NCBI GenBank assembly: GCA_938073925.1
Contig: CALJGH010000085.1
Location: forward strand, 1 to 5,636
Length of the DNA: 5,636 nt
DNA from: an uncultured Nitrospinaceae bacterium
Lineage (GTDB): Bacteria > Nitrospinota > Nitrospinia > Nitrospinales > VA-1
Direction: 5' to 3'
How positions within the stretch are numbered: position 1 is the stretch's first letter; every line of letters begins with the position of its first letter. The translations under genes were made by a program, and so were the position numbers. Below the pieces are notes generated by a model, which saw only the letters and a program-made list of their open reading frames with translations, was not told the DNA's origin and ran no database searches. Of the stretch, positions 1 to 5,298 are shown one piece after another.

Positions 1-303
1 GGTTGAACCCTTGATAACCATTTTCTGTAAGACAAATTTTACCTTCCGCAACTCGGAGGGAAACATGGGCTTGAGATTGTCTTCTCGCACGGGTATCTTT
101 TGCGCTTTCGGTTTTGCCTGCTTCTTGAAGCGTTCTTCGAATCGGAGTGGAGAGGCTTGCTTGTAAGTTTGATCTCGCCCCTGAGGAGAAATCTGGGCAA
201 AAGAGGATAAGACAAAAAAATTGCAGAAGAGAAGGCAAAAGGCCCCCGCTGTTAGAATTTTATTTTTGAAATTAGCTGTAACCAAATCCACCACCATATT
301 CAT
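1..303 (-). CDS. Two-partner secretion transporter (ShlB/FhaC/HecB type), N-terminal part
   Basis: This is the first 101 codons of a minus-strand gene that runs off the left edge. Residues about 12-36 form a signal peptide: basic FKNK, then a hydrophobic core (AFCLLFCNFFVL), with a likely cleavage site after SSFA. A basic, proline-containing linker follows. Near the window edge VKFVLQKMVIKGST matches the opening strand of a POTRA domain of the ShlB/FhaC kind. Family knowledge: such proteins are outer-membrane 16-strand barrels with periplasmic POTRA domains that export a large TpsA exoprotein. That partner is not in the window. The start is uncertain: ATG at 303 or ATG at 297, and neither has a good Shine-Dalgarno. 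A sigma-54 promoter lies about 280 bases upstream. BamA-type proteins also carry POTRA domains, but the short linker and this motif favour the TpsB family. Confidence 0.7.
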   Translation of the reverse strand, partial: MNMVVDLVTANFKNKILTAGAFCLLFCNFFVLSSFAQISPQGRDQTYKQASPLRFEERFKKQAKPKAQKIPVREDNLKPMFPSELRKVKFVLQKMVIKGST

Positions 304-376
304 CTTAGCGGAAAAAAAAGAGCTGAAGTTGAGGCCAAAAACACATTTTTGAAAATCCTTGAATTACGCTAAATAA

Positions 377-390
377 AGGGCTTGAGCCCT
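377..390 (-). promoter_or_regulatory. Small GC hairpin in transporter leader, possible attenuator
   Basis: Arms AGGGC (377-381) and GCCCT (386-390) close a 4-base loop. Read on the minus strand the hairpin is followed by TTTATTTA. It sits inside the predicted untranslated leader of the transporter gene, so it could act as a weak terminator or attenuator. The stem is only 5 bp, and the U-tract is interrupted, so this is tentative. Confidence 0.25.
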
Positions 391-584
391 AAAAGGTTCC
401 GCTGCACACTTGCCGTTCCAATCGAAATTACTTCCCTGATTTTATGGAGTTCCACGCTTTAATTTGCTAGCCCAAAGCTTCGGAGAAACCCGGAAGAAAA
501 ATAGATCTTTTTAAAAATAAACTGTATGGGTAGTTAATCCTTTAATTACAAGTCTTTCAGGTACATTGATTATCTATTATTAAG

Positions 585-600
585 AGCAAGGACTATGCCA
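585..600 (-). promoter_or_regulatory. Sigma-54 (RpoN) -24/-12 promoter of the transporter gene
   Basis: The minus strand reads TGGCAT-AGTCC-TTGCT. It matches the sigma-54 consensus TGGCAC-N5-TTGCW at every position except the C at the end of the -24 box. The invariant GG (599-598) and GC (587-586) have the required spacing. Transcription would start near 574 and run towards the transporter start at 303. Family knowledge: sigma-54 promoters need an AAA+ enhancer-binding activator, so this gene is probably switched by a specific signal rather than expressed constitutively. Confidence 0.7.
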
Positions 601-660
601 AAGGGCATCCTACGGGGATGATGGTGTAAGTCATTATAAATAAAGTATCTTATTAGTTTT

Positions 661-718
661 GGTGTGGGCGAATGCACCCCATACAGGGTCAAAATCGGAA
701 GTTTTTTCCATAACCTGT
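661..718 (-). promoter_or_regulatory. Possible upstream activator sites for the sigma-54 promoter
   Basis: Two dyads lie about 85-145 bases upstream of the predicted start, where enhancer-binding proteins usually bind. One is GGTG (661-664) with CACC (675-678). The other is ACAGG (683-687) with CCTGT (714-718), which encloses GGAA (697-700) and TTCC (706-709). The arms are short, and no known activator motif is recognised, so location is the main support. Confidence 0.25.
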
Positions 719-761
719 CAATTTTTTGATAAGTAAAGAAAGAGATGAAAATTTCTAGGTT

Positions 762-798
762 GAAGCGAAGTAAAATCAGGTTTTAATCTTTTCGCTTC
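762..798 (-). terminator. Stem-loop downstream of the small interrupted gene, possible terminator
   Basis: GAAGCGAA (762-769) pairs perfectly with TTCGCTTC (791-798). Inside, TAAAA (771-775) pairs with TTTTA (781-785) around a 5-base loop. The stem begins about 33 bases after the stop codon of the minus-strand gene, a usual place for a terminator or mRNA 3' end. No strong U-run follows, so it may be a 3'-end stabiliser or a Rho-associated end rather than a classic intrinsic terminator. CTTC (795-798) can pair instead with GAAG (803-806). Confidence 0.45.
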
Positions 799-830
799 TC
801 CTGAAGAAATATTTGCCCAACATTGAGGGT

Positions 831-1091
831 TTATTGGGCGACCAGATGATCCGCGATCAGAATTAAATGTTGTTTATTGACCGCTAGAAATTCGGATTCA
901 AATAAAACATTCCCGGTGACCAGGCAAAAGACTTTGGAATCGATCACTGGAATAAAACTCTCCTCCCCCTCATTTAACATATCCAAAAGTCGATTGTTTG
1001 GGAGCTTGAAAATTTACTCCTCGACTTTTTTGCTCGAAGTTCGAATGATGGCGTGGATGGTTTCTTTTTTGATAAAAGCGTTATAGGTCAT
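831..1091 (-). pseudogene. Small conserved-type protein gene interrupted by one in-frame TAA
   Basis: The minus strand opens with ATG at 1091, preceded by AGGGA (1103-1099) at 7-base spacing. It encodes 25 residues (MTYNAFIKKETIHAIIRTSS...) and meets TAA at 1016-1014. With no frame change it continues for 60 residues to a TAA at 833-831. The second part contains RLLDMLNEGEESFIPV, then TGNVLFESEFLAVNK and HLILIADHL. This resembles small bacterial proteins of unknown function that have an N-terminal strand, an R-L-x-D-x-L-N motif and a C-terminal FLAVNK strand (DUF6812-like, from memory). Both halves appear to belong to one fold, so a nonsense mutation or sequencing error is the simplest reading. 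Alternatives are readthrough, or a second protein started at ATG 980 (49 aa), which has only a weak ribosome site. The open frame also extends upstream into the mutase gene, but that part looks like shadow. Confidence 0.55.
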
Positions 1092-1268
1092 GGCTCTATC
1101 CCTTATCTGATTAATAAAAACTACCCAATTTGGAATGTTTTTGCAACCGTACAACTTACCCATTTTCCCTTCCGCTGACAAGAGAGCCTCCCATAAAGTG
1201 CATGCTTTATCTAGGTATGTGGTATTCTTCATTTTTCTTTTTTTCGTCAACTCAATTTTATCGCTATT

Positions 1269-3308
1269 ATGAATAAGCTTGGCAGACAAAGACTTCAAGG
1301 CACCGATGGTATACGCCGGGAAACAAAGCTCTCCAACAATCCCGAATGCAAAGGACTCACTCCGCAACAAGTGTTTCTGGAAAAGGGTTGGATCACAGAG
1401 CAATTCATGGAGCTGTATGCCTATTCGCATATTAAAAATCTAACAGGACCAAAAATCCCAAAAAATGTTGTGGTGGGATGGGACCCCAGGGACCTGTCGG
1501 GAATTTTTATTGAAGCTGTTATCAAGGGAATTCTTAAAGCAGGGGGCAATGCCCTGACTCTTGGTATTGTGCCAACTCCACTGGTGCCGCTTTTCATGCT
1601 GCACCAAAATGCCGATTGCGGCATTATGATAACGGCATCGCATAACCCCAATGACCAAAACGGAATAAAACTTTTTTCCCCCTATCGCGGCATGAAACCT
1701 CTGCCGTCCGACGATTCTCGATTGACTCGTTTTATTTTGCCGCAAAAATATTCAGCCATTAAAAACGTATCGTTAAAGGGGAAGCGTAAAGATTGCAGAG
1801 GAAATGCTCTGGAGCTTTTTAGCGGATTCACTCTGGCTCCCGAAAATTCGTGGATTGATGAATCTATCAATTTTAAAAACGTGGTGCTGGTTGTCGACCC
1901 TACCAACGGCTCGCTCACGGGCATCGCCAAGAAAATTTTTACTCAGGCAGGAGTTGGGAAAGTATTTGAGGTCAACGGAAAATTAAATGGGGATGTAAAC
2001 GTGTTTTCTGGTGTGGCCGATCTCGAAGGCCGAGACCGAATCACTGCCGAACAGATAAAAAATCCTGGCGGGTATTTTTATCGTCACAAAGCCGTTGTTA
2101 AACTTTTTGAAGTAGGTCGTAAACACAAATCTTCCTTGCGCAAAGGAATAATGCGAGCCGTAGCAACCATCTTCGATGCCGATGCCGATCGGTTTTTTAT
2201 GTTGGAATATGATCCTTTTAAAGACCTGCTTTGGGTGTTGAGTGGCGATGAAACGGCTATTTTGCAAGCCAAACATTTGTCGACCCAGTTCCCAGAAAAA
2301 TATAAAGGCTCTTTGTATATCAATACCGTTGAGAGCGATCTCAATGCGGCAATCGCTGCTGAAAAAATGGGATTGAAATCTGAGCTGACCGCTGTAGGTG
2401 ACAAATGGATTCTCCTTAAAATCCTGCTAAGGCAGTTAGAACAAAAATCAAAAGATCGCGATTGTCCAAAACAAAAACGTCTAGTATTCCAGCGTGAAGC
2501 AAAGAAGCTGAAAAAAACGGGTATAACAAGTATTGCTTCGCTAAAAAAACTTGCCAGAATTCTAGGTGAAAAAAGCGGGCAGAAAAAAGATTCTAACCCT
2601 ATTCTGGCCGTTGGCAGTGAAGAAACCGGACATAATATTACAGAGTCACAATTTATTCGGCCTGATGGAGAAGCCGTATCGATTTATTCTGGCAATGGGA
2701 TTAAAAGTGCTTTGAACACTCTGGTGGCGACCGAATATCTTAATTTTTCCCCAAAAAAATATTACAATAAGATAAGTCGGCCCTTTGCTCCAGGTTTTAA
2801 GGGCACTCTTTATGTTTATTACATTCATCAGGAATTATTTTTTAGCGGCTCCATAGTCTGGCGAAAAGTAAAACAAACTCTTATACGTGCGGCTAAAAAA
2901 AGAAGCTATCAAGTTGCGACTCGAATTTTCCCTGAAGATCCCGATATGTTATATATCTCATTATCAGCTGGGAAAGCGGGTATCTTTGTGAGAAATTCCG
3001 GCACTGAAAATAAAATCAGCATCAATCTTCGAGGAAGTAAATTGGATGCCGCGAACTTGAAAAAAATGGGACAAGAGACTATAAAAACACTTTTCACCGC
3101 CTTAAAAAATTGCGATCATCATTTTTACAAACTGGAATTAGATGTGCTTAGCCAGCTTGCATCGCAGCCCTTGAATGAAAAAGATTTAGAAATTGAAAAA
3201 CATTCCAAAACCCGACTGGTCACTGAAATGCAGAAACAGGGACTCATTGAAATGAGTTCCAAAGGCTTTCGCTTGACCGTACTTGGGAGATGGTATGTAG
3301 GAAATTAA
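1269..3308 (+). CDS. Phosphohexomutase (GlmM/ManB superfamily) with a large insertion and C-terminal extension
   Basis: Alpha-D-phosphohexomutase, 679 aa; it should interconvert hexose or hexosamine 6-phosphate and 1-phosphate in the cytoplasm. Visible motifs are GTDGIRR at 11-17, TASHNP at 122-127 with phosphoserine Ser124, metal loop DADADR at 303-308 (family DGDADR/DGDGDR), sugar-specificity loop SEETGH at 450-455, and phosphate loop RNSGTE at 575-580 with Arg588. All four domains are present. Bacterial members are usually about 450-470 aa. Extra sequence lies before the metal loop (about 257-296), as a lysine-rich insert of about 50 residues at 390-443, and in a tail from about 606. The tail ends in LIEMSSKGFRLTVLGRWYV, which looks like a winged-helix element. 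No Shine-Dalgarno precedes ATG 1269, but the conserved GTDGIR motif starts 10 codons later and no upstream start exists in frame. The neighbouring acyltransferase suggests hexosamine phosphate; phosphomannose or phosphoglucose cannot be excluded. Confidence 0.85.
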   Translation: MNKLGRQRLQGTDGIRRETKLSNNPECKGLTPQQVFLEKGWITEQFMELYAYSHIKNLTGPKIPKNVVVGWDPRDLSGIFIEAVIKGILKAGGNALTLGIVPTPLVPLFMLHQNADCGIMITASHNPNDQNGIKLFSPYRGMKPLPSDDSRLTRFILPQKYSAIKNVSLKGKRKDCRGNALELFSGFTLAPENSWIDESINFKNVVLVVDPTNGSLTGIAKKIFTQAGVGKVFEVNGKLNGDVNVFSGVADLEGRDRITAEQIKNPGGYFYRHKAVVKLFEVGRKHKSSLRKGIMRAVATIFDADADRFFMLEYDPFKDLLWVLSGDETAILQAKHLSTQFPEKYKGSLYINTVESDLNAAIAAEKMGLKSELTAVGDKWILLKILLRQLEQKSKDRDCPKQKRLVFQREAKKLKKTGITSIASLKKLARILGEKSGQKKDSNPILAVGSEETGHNITESQFIRPDGEAVSIYSGNGIKSALNTLVATEYLNFSPKKYYNKISRPFAPGFKGTLYVYYIHQELFFSGSIVWRKVKQTLIRAAKKRSYQVATRIFPEDPDMLYISLSAGKAGIFVRNSGTENKISINLRGSKLDAANLKKMGQETIKTLFTALKNCDHHFYKLELDVLSQLASQPLNEKDLEIEKHSKTRLVTEMQKQGLIEMSSKGFRLTVLGRWYVGN

Positions 3309-3310
3309 CT

Positions 3311-4084
3311 ATGCAAGACTTGTCCCTATTTTTTTCAGATATAGATCGAGAGCCTTATAAGAGGTTGTTTTTCGGGGTTGACCGAGTTTGGGATCCTTTA
3401 AAAAATCTCGATTCGATATTGCAATCACTGATGCAAAGTAAAACAGATTCCTATTCAACGGAATTGGAGGGTGTCTGTTTTGATAAAAGTGAAAAGGGAT
3501 TATTCGTACAGAAATGGATAAAACTGGATCAGGCGGTTTATTTAAAAGAGCTGCAAATTTTTATTGGTTCGGGTACCCGGTTGGAACCATCGGCAATAAT
3601 TAAAGGTCCGACGGTGATCGGCGAGAACTGCGATATTCGGCAAGGAGCTTATGTTCGCGGAAATGTTTTTGCTGGTGAAGGTTGTGTGATTGGCCATGCG
3701 ACAGAAGTTAAAAACAGTATTCTGATGGATCGTAGTGAGGCAGGGCATTTCAATTATATTGGTGACAGTATTTTGGGTCGCCATGTCAATATGGGCGCCG
3801 GATCGAAACTGGCGAACTTGCAGTTTCGTAGCAGAGAAGAAAAGCAGGAAGGTTTTATCCATCCTATTCAGATTCTGTGTGCGGATCTTGAGACCGGTAT
3901 GGAAAAACTAGGGGCTGTGGTCGGAGATCATGCCGAGATTGGGTGTAACGCGGTTCTTTGTCCGGGAACATTGTTGGGTAAAGACACCTGGGTTTACCCT
4001 AACTTGATAGTGCCGAAAGGTTATTATCCGCCAAACACCGTGTTGACCCCAAAAGACCGAAAACCACTCAGTATAGATAGGTAA
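3311..4084 (+). CDS. Left-handed beta-helix acyltransferase, GlmU C-terminal-half-like
   Basis: This is a 257-aa protein with hexapeptide-repeat turns from about residue 82 (IFIGSGT, AIIKGPTVIGENCDIRQ, AYVRGNVFAGEGCVIG) and again at 200-245 after a break. The segment AGHFNYIGDSILG...NMGAGSKLANLQF aligns with the acetyltransferase site of GlmU. His146, Tyr149, Asn160 and Asn169 match E. coli GlmU His363, Tyr366, Asn377 and Asn386. By analogy it may N-acetylate glucosamine 1-phosphate or a similar amino-sugar phosphate with acetyl-CoA, probably as a trimer. The first 80 residues (DLSLFFSDIDREPYKRLF, VWDPLKNLDSIL) are a short helical domain seen in GlmU-like proteins without a pyrophosphorylase domain. 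No nucleotidyltransferase signature is present. I chose ATG 3311, which has AGGAA at 7-base spacing and lies two bases after the mutase stop. ATG 3290 would add 7 residues and overlap the mutase. Confidence 0.8.
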   Translation: MQDLSLFFSDIDREPYKRLFFGVDRVWDPLKNLDSILQSLMQSKTDSYSTELEGVCFDKSEKGLFVQKWIKLDQAVYLKELQIFIGSGTRLEPSAIIKGPTVIGENCDIRQGAYVRGNVFAGEGCVIGHATEVKNSILMDRSEAGHFNYIGDSILGRHVNMGAGSKLANLQFRSREEKQEGFIHPIQILCADLETGMEKLGAVVGDHAEIGCNAVLCPGTLLGKDTWVYPNLIVPKGYYPPNTVLTPKDRKPLSIDR

Positions 4085-4088
4085 GTTT

Positions 4089-4592
4089 ATGGATACCAAG
4101 GGCTCATCATCGGAAGAACAATCTAACCTCGATTCCTTTTTTGAAATGTTTGACTGGGTGGATGAAGATGTTTCTGAACTGAATAGCGAAGAAGAAATCG
4201 ATGTCAGTGGCTATGAATGTCTTTTCATTGCCTTCAACAATTTGCGCAGTTATTGTAAGCAGATCGATTTAGATTTCAGCCAGATCGAAGACCAATATTT
4301 AGCCTCTATCAATCCTGAACAATCCGATGAAACCTTCTGGGACCAAGATCTGGATGCGACCTATTCAGAAATGGATGAGCTAGCTGGATTTGGAAAACTA
4401 TTGGAAACAATAGAGAAAGGTTTTTCGGAGTATGAAAAATTCTGCGAGAAAAGTGATGAGATTTTTGACGAGTGGCATTGTGTCTTAATAATGCACTCTT
4501 TCCTGCGAAAATATTGCGATAAACTCGAAATTGATTACACTCTACTTCAGGACGATATTTCCGCCCTCCAGTCGGAGATGGAAGAGGGGTAG
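4089..4592 (+). CDS. Acidic hypothetical protein with an internal duplication
   Basis: I do not recognise this 167-aa protein. It starts 4 bases after the acyltransferase stop, with AGG (4079-4081) at 7-base spacing, so it is the third gene of the operon. It is strongly acidic, with about 45 Asp/Glu against about 10 Lys/Arg, and has no signal peptide or membrane segment. Residues 42-73 and 129-160 are two copies of one motif: C-x7-LR-x-YC-x5-D in both, with Cys44/Cys56 matching Cys131/Cys143 and Leu52-Arg53-Tyr55 matching Leu139-Arg140-Tyr142. About 9 of 32 positions are identical, and many others are similar hydrophobics, which suggests two helical hairpins. The link between the copies is rich in Asp, Glu and aromatics. 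A cytosolic partner or regulator of the two upstream enzymes is a guess from gene order only. Confidence 0.7.
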   Translation: MDTKGSSSEEQSNLDSFFEMFDWVDEDVSELNSEEEIDVSGYECLFIAFNNLRSYCKQIDLDFSQIEDQYLASINPEQSDETFWDQDLDATYSEMDELAGFGKLLETIEKGFSEYEKFCEKSDEIFDEWHCVLIMHSFLRKYCDKLEIDYTLLQDDISALQSEMEEG

Positions 4593-4601
4593 TTGTTTTT
4601 T
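4564..4601 (+). terminator. Possible weak intrinsic terminator overlapping the end of the operon
   Basis: CCCTC (4564-4568) can pair with GAGGG (4584-4588) just before the stop codon. A T-rich run (TTGTTTTTT, 4593-4601) follows after four bases. The stem is only 5 bp with a 15-base loop, so it may be fortuitous. It is nevertheless the best terminator candidate for the three-gene operon. Confidence 0.3.
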
Positions 4602-4708
4602 GGGTGACAGATGTTTTAAGTTGCCAATTTGAAGGCTATTTCATTGTTCAAAAAATTTAGCCTCCCCCTTGGAAAATTCAACTTGCTCAAAAATAAATTC
4701 GAAATTTG

Positions 4709-4782
4709 ATCTCGCCCGCTTTTGATTCGTTCGCAGAAAATTTAGGAGAGAAGTTTTTTGGAGGAACCAAGCGGGCCGAGAT
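4709..4782. repeat. Long inverted repeat (hairpin) beside the 29-codon ORF
   Basis: ATCTCGCCCGCTT (4709-4721) is complementary to AAGCGGGCCGAGAT (4769-4782) with one unpaired base, giving a 13-bp GC-rich stem around a 47-base loop. In otherwise AT-rich DNA this stands out. On the minus strand the first arm starts 8 bases after the stop of the 29-codon ORF, so it could form the 3' end of that transcript. A small RNA or a miniature element bounded by inverted repeats are alternatives. The loop contains purine-rich AGGAG and GGAGGAA on the plus strand. Confidence 0.6.
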
Positions 4783-4790
4783 AAGGCTAC

Positions 4791-4880
4791 CTAGTCAAAC
4801 AAACGAGAGCCGAAATAATCTAAGAACCCCAATGCGGAGATTCCGGCCATCATTGACGTAAGAAACGTTGTGGTTTCCAT
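4791..4880 (-). CDS. Small hydrophobic protein of 29 residues (sORF)
   Basis: The minus strand has GGAGGG (4893-4888), exactly 7 bases, then ATG at 4880 and 28 further codons to TAG at 4793-4791. This is one of the best ribosome-binding sites in the window. The product begins METTTFLTSMMAGISALGFL and ends in a short polar tail with Asp, Arg and Asp. Residues about 6-20 are hydrophobic with small residues (Ala, Gly, Ser), which would suit a short membrane-spanning or membrane-associated helix. A GC-rich hairpin follows the stop, so the unit has its own apparent 3' end. I do not recognise a family. Type I toxins and small membrane-protein subunits have this size and character, but nothing specific supports either. 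Confidence 0.5.
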   Translation of the reverse strand: METTTFLTSMMAGISALGFLDYFGSRLFD

Positions 4881-4919
4881 TTTTTAGCCCTCCATTTAAA
4901 CCAGAAACCCTGATTGTTA

Positions 4920-4949
4920 ATTATGACAACACCGAATTAAAAATCTCCA
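4920..4949 (-). promoter_or_regulatory. Possible sigma-70 promoter of the 29-codon ORF
   Basis: On the minus strand TGGAGA (4949-4944) and CATAAT (4925-4920) are separated by 18 bases. The -10 matches TATAAT at 5 of 6 positions and the -35 matches TTGACA at 4 of 6. Transcription would begin near 4913, about 20 bases before the Shine-Dalgarno. In AT-rich DNA such matches also arise by chance. Confidence 0.3.
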
Positions 4950-5053
4950 TTGAGAAAAGCTCAACCTGATGGTAATTGGATTGGAGAAACTGACCTATTA
5001 TCAATTTCTTAGAAAAAAACTAAAAACCTCTCCTTAAAACAAGAGCTTTTCTT

Positions 5054-5083
5054 TCGACTGATTACCATATAAAGTGCTATATT
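5054..5083 (+). promoter_or_regulatory. Possible promoter of tRNA-Leu
   Basis: TATATT (5078-5083) lies 16 bases before the mature tRNA 5' end and is a fair -10 box. TCGACT (5054-5059) at 18-base spacing is a weak -35 match. GC-rich CCCGAGC follows the -10, as expected for a stringently controlled discriminator (inference). Confidence 0.35.
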
Positions 5084-5098
5084 TTCCCGAGCAAGCTT

Positions 5099-5180
5099 GC
5101 CGGTGTGGTGAAATTGGTATACACGCTAGTTTTAGGAACTAGTGCTTTCGGGCGTGGGGGTTCGAGTCCCTCCACCGGCA
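5099..5180 (+). tRNA. tRNA-Leu (anticodon UAG)
   Basis: Acceptor arms GCCGGTG (5099-5105) and CACCGGC (5173-5179) pair fully, followed by discriminator A at 5180. The anticodon stem CTAGT/ACTAG encloses loop TTTAGGA, giving anticodon UAG for CUN leucine codons, with G at position 37. A long variable arm capped by a TTCG tetraloop marks it as a class II tRNA. The T arm has GGGGG-TTCGAGT-CCCTC with one G-U pair. The CCA end is not encoded. It is the only RNA gene seen and lies 118 bases before tig. Confidence 0.95.
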
Positions 5181-5298
5181 TTCCCTAGTGGAGAGGGTTC
5201 AAGCTAATTGTAAAAAGTTCAACGGTCCCTTTTAATCTGACGGGAATAGATCTATGGTCCCCACCTTGAGTGATTAATCATTAAACTTTTGGAAAAAT

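Larger units (their letters stand above)
304..830. other. Non-coding region between the transporter gene and the small interrupted gene
   Basis: I find no convincing gene in these 527 bases on either strand. Read on the minus strand, they hold the stem-loop after the small gene (762-798), possible upstream activator dyads (661-718), the sigma-54 promoter (585-600) and a leader of about 270 nt before the transporter start. The leader carries a small GC hairpin at 377-390 and is otherwise AT-rich. Very short minus-strand ORFs exist (for example 25 codons at 634-711), but none has a good Shine-Dalgarno. Confidence 0.6.
4593..5098. other. Intergenic region between the operon and tRNA-Leu
   Basis: These 506 bases separate the plus-strand operon from the tRNA. 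Apart from the 29-codon minus-strand ORF, its putative promoter and the inverted repeat at 4709-4782, they are AT-rich and non-coding. A 6-bp inverted repeat (AGGCTA 4633-4638, TAGCCT 4658-4663) has no adjacent T-run. Two further arm pairs (4953-4962 with 5043-5052, and 4969-4976 with 5061-5068) interleave rather than nest. Confidence 0.5.

Noticed and set aside
168..180. 13-base exact repeat (TTTGATCTCGCCC) shared with 4705-4717
   Set aside because: One copy lies in the transporter coding sequence. A single 13-base match in a window this size is not far from chance expectation.
587..634. Structured RNA or riboswitch suggested by nested short stems (ATGCC/GGCAT, CATCC/GGATG, GACT/AGTC)
   Set aside because: I compared it with fluoride and cyclic-di-GMP riboswitch cores and found no match. 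The stems are short and mutually exclusive in part, and the site coincides with the sigma-54 promoter.
634..711. Minus-strand 25-codon ORF
   Set aside because: AGG sits too close to its ATG, no promoter is evident and the composition is not distinctive. It overlaps the region better explained as upstream of the sigma-54 promoter.
877..1086. Plus-strand open frame of 69 codons
   Set aside because: It is antisense to the better-supported minus-strand small gene (831-1091), has no ribosome site and reads as low-complexity residues.
1092..1430. Upstream extension of the minus-strand small gene into the mutase coding region
   Set aside because: The part beyond 1269 is the shadow of the mutase N-terminus. 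ATG 1230-1232 has no clear Shine-Dalgarno, while ATG 1091 has AGGGA at 7 bases.
1421..3097. Several minus-strand open frames opposite the mutase
   Set aside because: They are shadows of a gene with full catalytic motifs, and none has a recognisable domain or ribosome site.
3290..3310. Earlier start ATG 3290 for the acyltransferase
   Set aside because: It would overlap the mutase end by 19 bases. ATG 3311 has a well-spaced AGGAA and fits the family N-terminus.
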